Below are positions 11,226 to 23,190 of a stretch of 64,000 bases of DNA, piece after piece. Position numbers and translations under genes: made by a program. The notes under the pieces are model-generated. The model saw only the letters and a list, made by a program, of their open reading frames with translations. It searched no databases and was not told the DNA's origin. Every line of letters begins with the position of its first letter. Positions within the stretch are counted from its first letter, which is position 1. The stretch comes from Oxyruncus cristatus (taxonomy: Eukaryota > Chordata > Aves > Passeriformes > Cotingidae). Location of the stretch: the NCBI GenBank assembly GCA_013399855.1, contig VXAY01004333.1, positions 186,001 to 250,000 of the forward strand, read 5' to 3'.

Positions 11226-14200
11226 TTTCTGATGTCTCTATTCTTTGCTTTTCTGCTTAGCTCTTAATTACTTGAAACGGATACTTATGTGTTGCCAAAC
11301 CTGAATGAGACTTAATAAGAGACTTGGGTTTTTTTAAGACATGGTTCCTGTGGAGTGGGTTGGTGTTACTGAGCCCTTCAGGCAGCTCTGCTAAAAAGGG
11401 TCAGTGAAGACACCGCTACTGAGTGCCGAAGGAGCATGTCACAACGTATTATGTGTGCCCAGGGTCTCTCTTGCACTGTCTGCCTTCCCACTGCCCTTGG
11501 CAATCCAACCTGCTCCCAGTACACCTACTTTTCTGACGCCCTTAAATAAGGGGGTACCTGTTACATGGTAAGAGACTCGTCCTACTCACTGCAGCTGTAT
11601 TTGTATTATGTGTCTTCTGTACTTCTGTTTTCTCATTTTTATTATAACTGTCAGATAGTTTACCTTGTAATAAGGAAGGACTTCTGTGATATTGAATTAA
11701 TTCCTAACTAATACATTATCTCAGCTGTTTAAGCAATATAGTTTTGAACATTTTAGGTGATATACTAGATATTGTGATTACACGTTGTTCCTGTTTGCAG
11801 TTATATCCTAACAGTTACAATACGGTAATCTGGAAAGAGTACACCATGTCATTTTTATCAGTGCAGTGCTGTTACTAGAGAAAATGTAGGTTTAGGATTG
11901 TCCTTTTCTAGTCTGATTAAAATAATTAAATTATTCATAGACTCAGATATAAATATTTGAGTTAAATATATGTACACAGGCATACATGTATATTTGTGTA
12001 TCTATATGTACATGTAGATTTGAATATTCACCAACATTTCCATATGCTGAAGAAGCTTTACACTTTAAAGGAAGATTCTGAAAATTTGGATCTGAGTACT
12101 GGGCCAGAATTAAAATCAGTTCATTTCATAAACTGTGTCCCAACCGTTGCATTTTCTTGGCTGCTTCTCACTTTGGGTTTATCCCAGTGGAAGGGAGCAT
12201 AAGACTCAACCAATACACCCAACATGTTATTTCAAATACAAGATTTTTATCCATGGGCTTGATGGAATTTCTCAAAGGTATTACTTTTACTGACAGTGTT
12301 TGTGCTCTCACACGAAGTGGCAGCAATATGAAGTAAGGCACTTCATGGAGGAGCTAGCCTGTATTTACCCAGACAAAGCTCTTCTGGCTGAGTTCAGAAC
12401 CACAAAGGCCTGTCAGCTAAGAAATCTATAACATAGCTTGCCTCTGAGAATGGACTACAAGACCCTGTGGCTTGAACCAGCTGTTATCAGTGGATTCTCT
12501 GTCTTTCCTGTGGCCCTTAAGGGAGGGGATAGATGATACTTCAGTTCATGGGTTTCTATATGACCTTCCAAAATCAAAACGTATGGGCTGATTCAATCTC
12601 ACTTGCTTACAAGAGTTTTGGGCTTCTGTAAGTGTGTTGTCTCTCAGAGAAGTTATTTTCTTGACCATTATATTGCACTACCTGGCTGTTGTTGCTGCTG
12701 CTGCATCATCATTTAACTGTGCAGGTACCCTGGGCAGTGGTGGGAACACAGCTAAATGAGGCAATGGTGAATCATGCTCAGTCTCACAGGAAGACAACTA
12801 TCTTCTCCTCTGTGTCTATGCATTAGAGTTTGTTTAGAAACCCCAGGTGAATCAATGCAGTAGTTCTAGCTGTTTTTCTGTTGCTTCCTGCCGGTCATAA
12901 ATCTCAGTAGACTGGGGTTTAACAGACAAATTTATAGAAAAATTGTAACCTTTCATCAAGAAACAAACCTGTTTCTGTAGTTCTCCGCTGGCTGATGGCT
13001 CTTCATTAGGTTAGACTGGTAATGCTTTAGGAGACTGTGAATGTAGTGGGAATTGTAAGAGGAAAAGCAATCATCTTGTTGATTGAAGTAATCAATGAAA
13101 TCATCCTTTTCATTCCAGCTATTTCAGTCATAAATATGACATCATTCTTTCCACGATCTACTAGAAAGAGGTATTTTTGTGAGCATTATTCAGTCAGAGG
13201 TTTTGCAGTAGGTCATACTTGTATGTTGATTACTGATGTACTCCAAAGCTTGATGTGCCAATGCAATAGCTGATTTGGGGTGGCAGGTTATAGCCATAAG
13301 GAAATACTTGCAGAAAGTGTGTTTTTACACTGATCAGGACTGGAGAGCTTTGGTACTAAAAGTAATTTGAATAACAAGAAAGGTCAATGTCAAACTGAGT
13401 GATGAAAAGAGCTTTACAACAATAAGATGGCCACAATATGATGCAAAAGGGAGCAAAAAAGGAAATACATCCCACCTTTTTTCCCCTGAAGTGCAAAGAG
13501 ATCTCATTAGATTCTGGAGATAAGTGAACCTCCTGTGGTCATTGGACCAAGCTAGAACAGCTCTTCTTTAGGAACAGTTTTCTTTCTTAATCTTGCCAGC
13601 AATTTTACTTCATGCATGCAAAAGATTATTTGCTACTAACATTGAGTAGATATTTTATTGGACTGATTGTCAAAAGCAAAATCAAATAAGTCCCTTTTCC
13701 TGTGGTTTGGGGGTTTTTTGTTGTTGTTGGGGGGGGTGTTCTTTTGTTTTTTGATAGGCTGTCTGTTCAATAATTTAATGACTCATTGAGCATCTTGGAG
13801 GCAGAAACCATCCTATTGTACTAAAGCTAATACAAGGCAGTTGTTCTTCTTGGCCAGGACATCCTAATAACTGCAAAATACTGAGGTATAATTTGGAATA
13901 CAAGTTTCCAAAGAATAACTGACATTTCCTACATCTTCAGAATTACTCTTCTGTGCTAAACAAAATATTACAAATAAACACTGAAACTGTCATTTCCTGA
14001 TACCCACTTCTGAATTTTATAAATCCCTTCCCAGCTGTCTTTTCCTCTTAGCTGTTCTTGTTTGCTATTCCGTACTGACTGGCAGGTTAACAATAGAAGA
14101 AAAGATAGACAAATTGTCATAAATTGTTTTTGAACAAAGCTCCATTCAAAATCAAATTCCTCATGTATCATGTCCACAGCTACAGAAGCTATGTCCAGCA

Positions 14201-17200
14201 ACTGACCTCCAGGAGGGCTCTTGCTGTTACTGTAGTCTCTGAAACAGGCCAGTTGGATGTTTTGGACATAAGCAAAGTTGAAAAGCACCTTTTTTTCAAA
14301 CCATAGATACCTTCTCTGGCTATGAGGAGGCTGGATTCTTGGGGGAGTCATTAAACTGCCTATTTTGGATGTCTAACAAGACAGTGGAGAAGACCAAAGC
14401 TACTTCAAAGCCCTGTCTAATCAGTGGGAAAGAGTGGGTGTGCTCAGTGGGGTGGAGAAAGTTAAATACCCGCAGTATCTTCCTTTTTGACAAAATTAAG
14501 ATATACTCTGTTTGTATTATGTTTTACTGATTTGTTGCCTTAAAAGAGATTTCATTAGTGTATTTAACAATATTATCTATAACTCTCATTCAAAGATCAA
14601 TGCATAGAGTTAGTGATAGAAACAGAGCCGAACCGTACACTAATGTTCTTGAGCACTCTTGTGCCATTTCTAGTATATTTCTAGATCATGAGGGGAAAAA
14701 AGTCTTGAAAATAAAAGCTTCTATTTAACTTTTATGGCTGTAAACAAAAGATACACTTATGGTCTGAGTATGATGAAAAGGTGACTAATGTTTTAGAAAA
14801 TAGCATCTGTTTGTTGAGAAGAAGCTCCAAAAATGAGCTTGACCTGCATCATGCTAATGTGGCAGACACAGAACAAAAATAAGGATGTAATAGTGGTATG
14901 TAGCTGAACTTTCTGGTTGACAGCAGTCTGGGGAGAACTATAATTGCCTGAGTAGCTTTATTTGAACTAACTTCTAGCTGTTACAGGAAATAATTTTGGA
15001 AGCCCCGCCCTTCTTTTGATAACTAACCTTGAATTTTGTTGATTTGGAATGGCTATGTTTGGAGGACCCTCAACAAGCACCAGGGTAGAGAGCTCATCAG
15101 GATCTAGGTGTGAATAGGAAGATAGGTTGAGAGGTGGGGAGGGTCTCTGAGGGTCATGTGGTGTATTCTTCTTGCTGCATAAAGCAGACCAAACCGTAAG
15201 GTCTGAAAGGAAAACCCTTGAAGTAGGTTCCACCAACACAACCCAATGCCCTGGGCAGCAGCCTGGGGGTAGAAAGGAAGTTATCTTGAAGTTTCTTGAT
15301 CCCTCAGTTCTGGTTTATGAATAAGCAACTGTAGCAATAGTTACAGCAGCTGCTGCAGTAACTCTTTCCAAAAACAGCAGTGTAAACAGGAGGTATCCCT
15401 CTCTGTTGAAGAGATTTGATAGCAAGGGTTTCTTGGGCCAAGTGAAACACATCCTCATACAGGGAAGTGTACTTGTGCAAGGAGGCTCTGCTTTGCTGAG
15501 GAAGGCTGACTAACCCTGACATCAGCTCCTCTCTGCATCCCTTTTTAACATACATTGACAGTCAGCCTGTACATGTGCCTTCAGTGGTGTGGTACCTTGC
15601 TAAACAAGCAAATATGGTTTACTTTGTGGGATAGTTGTAAAGTGCCTCCTTGGAATAAGTAAGGACATCACTTTGACACTTCCACTTTGAAGAACAACAA
15701 GGGTGCTTTTCTGTCTTATTTTTCACCAGAGAATGGAGAGGCCAAACAAGCCAGGAGTGCCAGGACAATACTGTTTCAAATGTGTAAAGCTTAAAAAAAA
15801 TACATGTGAATATATCAATGCACTTTGGATACAGGTGTGTATACAGGTCATTCCATGGACTCAGGCAGGAATCGCAGATGGAAGGGCACATTCCTAAGGG
15901 AGAGACAGATGGTATTACGTACATGCAGTCTGTTGTGACTGTCTAGTCAGAGCATGATGGTGTCTTGCCTATCAAGGCCCGTTTAGAGGGAGAATAAGCC
16001 CATCAGTCCATCTATATGTTTTATATGCTCCAGCTTGAAGGTTGGCAGCAATTTAGCAGCCTATGTGCTGGACATGGTGTTCATCATGACCTGATTGTCT
16101 GGCAGAGTACATTCTTTGGATTTACTTTAGTTTAATGTGTAACCAGAGTGATAGATTAAATAACAAAGTAGTCCTGTAAATAAGGTTTCTATTTACATAA
16201 TTTCCTTTTTTCCCCCCTAGTTGTTTCCCTCCCACACTGCTGAATCTTGGGACTTCCATGGAATTGCTCTGCTTAGACTTGTCTGTTCCCAGATCTGGCT
16301 GCATGAGGCTGCCTGGATTTCAGAACATGGCTCATTCTCTTCAACTTGCTAATCATCATCATTTGATGATTGATCAATGAAATCAGCCTGCCACTGATTT
16401 GCACCAGCTGTGGTTTTGATGCAGTGGTGCATGAGGTTAAGTAGATAATACCAAGGGAGGCTTGTTACTGCTGCAAACTCCGTTCAGGAATTTATTTTTT
16501 TAATGGAAACTGTTTTAAAATTCTCTCAGCACTAGAAAGTGTCTTTTCTTCCACAGGTATGATGAAAAGTTAAATAGGTCATTTTTTATCTTTAAGATAC
16601 AAAGCTTGAAAATGCTTCTGAAATAATATCCACTTGGCATATCTAGCAAGGGGTATTTTTGTCACTGCTTGATGATGCCATCAAATAGAGATAATGCTGC
16701 TGCAGTCTGGGATTACTCAGTGGCATTGGGTCACTGTTGGCTTTTGGGTTTCAAGTAGGCTTTCAGTGATGTGAGCTTTCTGTAGCAAAATGAAAATATT
16801 GTCAAACCACAGTGGGTCTTCAGTGACCTTAGTGAGCAGTTGAACATGTCTATTCACCTTCTGCTCAGTGTCTGCTGCACCTTTATTTTTAAAAGGAATA
16901 AAGGCACAGTAAATTGGAAGGTGAGTTGAAATATAAGACTCACATTTGACCAGGAATAACCTGAATTGCTGGCTGCTGAGCAGTCTCCCCTGAATCCCTT
17001 AAATCCCAATGGTCACTTCTTTGTGTTATGCATCACCTAGATCTAGGGGCTTTGGAGATGTGCTTTTCAAATCCGGGTATTTAAGGAGGAAGATATAAGC
17101 TTATAGAAATAAAAAGTTCTTTTTCTTCTTACTGATGATGATCTTTTGCTGGGTGCTGTTCAGGAGCATAGCAGAAGGCACAAAGCATTCCTCTTCTTAA

Positions 17201-17321
17201 AAATAACTTGTTTATATGTTTATCCTGACATTGTAATTTAGGTCAGAGAAGGTTAGGTTTTACTTGCTTTTTCAGAATCTAGATCTCTCATAAATATGTC
17301 ATTGTTCATAATACACGTGTG
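11226..17321. other. non-coding DNA, no recognised gene
   Basis: AT-rich sequence with only short open frames. The longest is 13968-14351 (minus, 127 codons), with no recognised domain. A T/G-rich tract lies at 13702-13754. A strong pyrimidine tract with CACAG near 16538-16555 is followed by a frame open for only about 23 codons, with no donor I trust. No transposon family was recognised. Confidence 0.5.
13702..13754. repeat. T/G-rich low-complexity tract
   Basis: Runs of G and T alternate (TTTGGGGG, TTGTTGTTG, GGGGGGG, TTTTGTTTTTTG) with almost no A or C. Similar T/G tracts recur near 23910-23970, 29905-29965 and 32565-32595. These are simple sequence, not a recognised element. Confidence 0.7.
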
Positions 17322-17342
17322 TATATATATATATATATGCAC
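17313..17342. repeat. (TA)n microsatellite with GT flank
   Basis: A run of about eight TA units follows ACACGTGTG and ends in TGCAC. It is short and probably length-variable. Confidence 0.9.
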
Positions 17343-20300
17343 AAGTATATTCATGTATACGCACTGTCTGTAGAAATAAATATCACTTCTTTCTGCCACT
17401 ACCTATTTCTAAGGGTGTTCCATCCATCCCAGTGCATGGAAGTTACCAGCTCTTGTCCCTGCTAGGACAGAGCCGCAGCACAGAGCTGTGTGTCTGCGTG
17501 GGATGGGGAAGAAATATTCCAACTATTTCTGATTTTCTTTCACTGAAAAGGCTCATAGAGGCTTAAATATTACGTTAATTATGGATGGACAGAGGAGGGA
17601 TTGTTGGGTGTCAGGGCTCCCATCAGACCCGATAGGTATGTCACGTTCCCATTGCACATAAGGTGGACATAGCCTGATGCGAGGACATGTTCTATCTGCA
17701 TTTTTGTTAGGGCTGTGACTGCCTCTGTGCAGCACTTCCTCTTCACTCGTGGTTCCTCTGGCTTTCTCGTTGCCCACTAATTGCCAGGAGCTGCTCTGCC
17801 AGCTGTGCAGACAGCTCTGCATCTTTGCCCTCTACATCCTACCATATGTCAAGATCTTCCTTGCAGTAAAGGGAGCATGCTCTTCTAGAGTGAAAAATAA
17901 CTGGTGACAGCTTGAAAAATCCCTGCAGGCATCTCTTAAACCAGATTGCTTGCTCATTTTAGTTGTGAGCAAATACAGAAGACCACAAAGAGGAGGAAAT
18001 GGGCTGTCCAGGTTAAAATTGACAGGCTTAATCCCACCTCCAGCCTCCACTGTGTTTTTGTCTCTTCCCCCTGCTTGGCACTATCTCCTCTGCTTCAAAT
18101 CATGAAACCATAGGATCTTCTTTGGATCAGCAGCCAACCATGTTTAGACATCCCTCATGAAGAGACATGGTCTGTCCCCAACTCTGCTTCTGGCCTGCAG
18201 TGTGACTGGGCAAATCTCTCGGCTGTTGTGCCTCAGTTTCTCTTGTGAGAAATGGAAATGGTGATATTTCTCTGAAGTGCTGCAAGAATCTGTGGGCAGG
18301 AAATACTGCAGACAAATGACATCTTATTGTTGGTCACTCAAATCTTGTAGACAAGAGTGATAAGGCAGCAGTAGGAGCCACTGGTATAATGCAGAGATTT
18401 ATAATTCCACTGGGTGGCAGCTGAGACTGAGTTTAGGTGAGGAATAATGCTTTCTCCTTTGTGTTAAAGGCAACAACTTCTTTGCTAGAAAAAAAGAGAT
18501 CCAGAACCCAGCCTACTTCAAGGTCATGAGTCTGCAACCATCTAAGATGGCAATTTTGCTTTTGTTTACATTATTTGAATCCCTTAATTTAATACAGACA
18601 ATGAAACACAATCTTTTGAACCGAAAACGACATCAAACCTTCTGGTTTTGGATTGACACTCATTTACAACACCTTTAAAGGCTTGTAAACAAAAGTCATC
18701 TCAGCAGAAGTCCACCCACTTTTCATTTGATGTATTTCCTATTGCAGTCTGTTTGTAAACCAGGGCACGAGAAATCATGTCTGTAAACTATGTTGGTTGA
18801 GGAGGCAGATAACTAAACAAACACCTCCTGTTGTACAGATGTGCAGAGTGGATCGTATTGCCTACAGCCTCCCTCCCCCAGCTGTGTTAGGCCCTGGCAG
18901 AAACCAACCATTGCATAAAGAGCCACTAGGCCTGAAACTAGCAATCCTGTTGTGCTGCTAATGGAGTGCTGTGGTGGGCACTACCCTGAAGGCACAATTC
19001 AGAGCACTGTGCCGTAAGGGAAGGTGCTGTGCTCTGTCCTGTGCCCGGTCTGGCTCAGTAAAGCATTGTCTACATCCGGCACCCCTCCTGCCCCGCAGTG
19101 TGAAATAACCTTTCACTGGTACCTGCCACTCTCCATCTCTGTTCTGGTACATTAGGAAGTAGTTCTCTGGTGGTTGTTTCTTCCTTGATGTTTTGTACTG
19201 TTTGGACCTAACAGAAGGATACCAAGCAGCCCTTCAGGATACCGAATGATTTAGTCGTTGGCTCTTGATTTTCTGTTCAAGCAATAAAGAAAAGCCTCCT
19301 GTAAATCATGGTAATCTTACAAATTAAGCTGCAAAGCAGTGGCAAGAATTGCTCAGAGCTGGTCAGACACTGTATTGTGCTTCAGGAAGAACTTCTGCCT
19401 TTGTCTCCATTGGAAAATTACAGTTTTACTTGGCGGTTTTTCTCTTGTTTCTTGAGCACCCTGTCCTTTCAAGGAATTTTTCCACACACCCAAGACCTAT
19501 TCTCATTTCCATGGAGGAAAAAAAGCCCTTTCTCTCTCTCTTTGTGCTACCTTTAAGTAAATCTCACCATAAAATTTGCCAGAGAGCTTCTCATTTGTTC
19601 CACTGCAAGTGCTCCACTCAAGGATTTCTTATTCTGTCTTTTCTTCTTATCCCTCCAGTTCATTCAGGGTATGCTGTTCATGGGGTGCAATGGCTAGAAG
19701 GGGGCTGCCGAGCCTATTTAGGAAGGATCCCTGTTTCAGAAGAGCTAGCACAGCTGTGCAAGGCTGGCAAAGGCAGCTTTCACAGGAATTGTCTTCAGGA
19801 TGGGCAGAGGACATGATAGGAACAGCAAGGCTGTGATTCATCTGCCACTGGTGTGTTAGTTATTTATTCTCCTGCCATAAAGGAGTCATTCTTAGCCTAG
19901 TCTTAGTATCAGAGAGATCTGACACCTGGCTTCTTCCTTGCCCAGCAGATTTTGGCAGCAGAGGAGAAGCAGGCTGCCCTCAGTGTGGGTGCAGTAAGTC
20001 TCTGCAAAGCTGTATAAGACCAGCCTGGGTGTCAGCATATTTGCTTAACATGGGAGGGTTTAGAGGTGAGAGGGAATGCCACGTGTAATTAGAGGGCGAG
20101 AGAGCATGGATGCTCATTCTTGCGGATTGAGTGTTAATAAGCTTTGACAAGAGTCACACATGAGAGATGAAATGGTTGCAAAGCTAAAACGAGGCTGGCT
20201 TCAACCTGGAGACATCTTGTGTGTTCCTGCAGAAGACATGCCAAATGAGCGTGCAAAATGATGGCCCCCGTTGTTTGTGTCTGAATTGATTTTTGAAAGG

Positions 20301-20394
20301 CACTTGATGGCCAGTATGGATATGCATGGGACCACCCATCAGGCCTTCAGCATTACAACAAACAAGGCTCTGTGGAGATGATGAGTGCTGTGCA
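17343..20394. other. non-coding DNA apart from an exon-like segment at 19659-19816
   Basis: Small overlapping frames on both strands, none with a domain I recognise. GC content rises slightly around 17550-18060 and 18960-19150 without known repeats. Confidence 0.45.
19659..19816 (+). other. candidate terminal exon, product unknown
   Basis: A long pyrimidine tract (19633-19654) ends in CCAG at 19655-19658. The frame behind it stays open for about 52 codons to a TGA at 19814-19816, and reads HSGYAVHGVQWLEGGCRAY then LGRIPVSEELAQLCKAGKG. The peptide has balanced composition but matches nothing I know. The same frame is open upstream of the acceptor as part of a 155-codon ORF, so openness alone is weak evidence. 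No clear polyadenylation signal follows at once. Confidence 0.15.
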
Positions 20395-20442
20395 GGAGCA
20401 GGTACCCTGAGAAAGGAGCAGGTGCCCTGAGAAAGGAGTAGG
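20395..20442. repeat. 20-bp minisatellite, about 2.4 copies
   Basis: The unit GGAGCAGGTACCCTGAGAAA is followed directly by a second copy with one substitution (A to G at position 10) and then the first eight bases of a third. It lies inside small open frames that carry no recognised domain. Confidence 0.9.
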
Positions 20443-23126
20443 TTTAACTTTAACAGCTCTTTCTTTCTGCCATAGATCAGATGAGTAGGAAGTAACAGAA
20501 GCTTCAGCAATGCAGGCTGACATTTTATTGGTAGACAATGAGGATCTTTTTATGTTTAAAGATTACTTACTGCTGCTAAGTGGCACACTAAAAGCTAAAG
20601 AACAATAAAAGCACAGTAGTTGGATTCACATCAGTTGCCCTCATGAAACTGCCATGTCAAACAGTATTAATACACTGGAAGGCAAACAGTAGTAATGAAG
20701 CTGTGTTCTCTGCCTGGACAGAGTAGACTGTCCGAAGAGAATGACAGGAAAAAAAGTCAGTCCAGAAAAAACTGAAGCTAATTTCAACTCTGAAAAGAAG
20801 AAAAATTCAACATAGCTGGGTATATAGATGTGACAACTGGTGGCCTCCCGAAATAGTACAGGACTTTAAAAGCTTTTGTCCATGAAATGGAAAAAAATCC
20901 TCCACTAGTGATGAAATTGAGAAAGAACCTTCCACTTGTTCAATGAGCTGAAACACAACAGAAGTGCAGCATGCAGACTACCTCCAAGAAGCTGTCAAAC
21001 CCAGTTCATGAGGTACAGAAAAAGCCCTAGAAACCCTTATAGGGAAAAGCAGAGCAGGTGGCAGTGGACAACTTGAAGAGGGAAGCATTAACCCTGCACA
21101 GCATTGCTGGCCTTGGGCAGGTGCAATTTAAGTGTGATGCAAAATGTGTGACTGGAGCTATTCACCTCTTGTAAAGCTGTTTCGTTTTCTTGTGAACATC
21201 AGCCCCTCCTGAGACTGCAGACTGTACCCTGCATGGTGCAGCACAATGCTTTGCAAAACTTATGTGCCCTGGCTTAGCCTACTTCAACCCCCTCATCCTC
21301 ACTTTCTCCCTCTGCTAGCAAAGAACAGAACTGTAAAGGAGAGCAACTCCAAAAACTCTCTGGCTCCCTGCCCCTGTCCTGTGGCAGGAGCCTGAGGTGT
21401 GCCAGCAGTAAGCTCTGCTCTGCCACCCTGGCAGCACAAACTTACCTGTCCCATGCACTCTAGCCTGACCTGAGGGCACCCTCCTCTCCAAACTGGTTTG
21501 CCACTGAGTCCCAGGCTGCTTCCTACTGAGTTGGCAGCAGATGAGTGTTTAATTAAATAAACCCAGCTTGGGAATCAGAGGGGGTCAATGCCACTTATTT
21601 TTGCACAGACAGCGCCATCAGGTAAGAGTGTAGGGACTGTCTTCCTTGCTGCTCCTCTCCCATCCTAAAAATGAGGAGAACTCTTGTTTCACTAATGTTA
21701 TTCAATTTTATTAAAATTAATTCTATTGACTTAATTAAGTTTTATAGCTAAGTAATCTGAAGCTTCTGGTTAGGAGTAAAATTGGTTTAGGATGACCACC
21801 ATACCAGCAGCACCTGCTTTTAGCTGAACTGCTTCTTTTGTTTCGACTTGTTTTCAGCAATGTCAGCTCCAAGATTTTGAACGCATGAACCTGTTCCCTT
21901 GTATACCATGGGAGTAACTAGGATGTGGTTACACCACACAGATGAGACCATGATTAGTGTCTGGGATGATCATAGCAAAAAAATATGTACGTGGAACCCA
22001 ACGTTTAATAAATGCTCTATGCTTAATGTTGGGGGTCTTTGAGGAGCTGTGGGCTGGTGGACTGAAAATCTGTGCCTCAAATTCTTCACTGCTGTCATTT
22101 CACTCTGATTCCTCAACACGTTTTCTGTGTGTTGAGCTGTTGTTTTAAAAACAGGGTCGAGTACTGCCTGCCTTACCCTTTTGTTTACCACAGGGACAGA
22201 TGGATCATTCACTTGTGCATTGCTCAACATTTGAAACCAAAGACCACGTAATTGGAGCAGGGGATTTTTGGCTGATCTGTACAAATGCTTGAACTGATTT
22301 AACTGTAATCTGTTATGGAAAACATTACTTGGAAAGACAATATTTTGGCTAATAGAAATTATATCTTAGCTTGGTAGTTTATGAACCTGAAAGAAAGTTT
22401 TAAATGGATATGACAGCTCACCAACTGAAAGGTAAATTTCTCTAAGCCATAACTGTTATAAATTAATACAATGGTGTCCCCAGAGGAGTTTCTGATGGAT
22501 TAACTTAATCAGTTTAATACCTGATTGTAGTTAAATGGTGGGAATTATTTTGTGTAAACCAGTCCTTGGGGCTGGGAGGTTTCATGGTGAATCAGGTGAA
22601 GAGTTGCACAGCAGCACCTGGGGAGAAACATCAAAAACTGTTGGGAGCTTCATGCATAGATCTGCTTTGCAAGGAGATCTGTGTGTGTCAGCAGAGCATA
22701 ATTTCTTTTGTTGTTATTGAGAAGACACAGAGATCTTCCTAAAACCAGATCAAAAATGCTAAGTGACACAAATATGGCTGGTACAGTATAGTTATATTCT
22801 GTTGCTTCCAGTTTCCTAAAAACGTATCAGTGTAACACCTATTTTTTGGCAGACTCTGGTAGATAAATTATTGCTTATCTATGTAATCAAAAGATGCTTC
22901 TGGATCTACTTATACAGTTATCCTTTGAAGTGTATAAATTCTGCATTGTGCACATCAGCTCCTTCTGGCAGAGATGTGTTTGTGTGAGCATGTCTAATCT
23001 GTATCAGATTTGTTCTGGGTATGCATTCAGTATTAATGACTTTTAGATCCTAGCCTAAGAAATAGCAGCCAGGGTATGCCCCCTGGCTGAGACCATGTCA
23101 TTTGTGGCACACACATGCTGGTATCA
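20443..23126. other. non-coding DNA, no recognised feature
   Basis: The part 21000-21540 is GC-richer yet has no long open frame. AT-rich homeodomain-type words (TTAATTAAG, AATTAATTC) occur near 21700-21745. No known repeat. Confidence 0.5.
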
Positions 23127-23190
23127 TTTCTTTGGAAAGATATGTTTTTCATATCTTTCCAAAGATATGGAAAGATGTGTTTCAAAGAAA
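23127..23190. repeat. compound inverted repeat (15-bp perfect stem, 5-nt loop)
   Basis: The arm CTTTGGAAAGATATG (23130-23144) is repeated exactly as its reverse complement at 23150-23164, across the loop TTTTT. The right arm also shares a second inversion: ATCTTTCC (23153-23160) pairs with GGAAAGAT (23169-23176). The outer words TTTCTTTG (23127-23134) and CAAAGAAA (23183-23190) are complementary too. Nested inversions in 64 bases are hard to get by point mutation and fit one or two template-switch events during replication. A hairpin function is possible but not shown. Confidence 0.85.
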
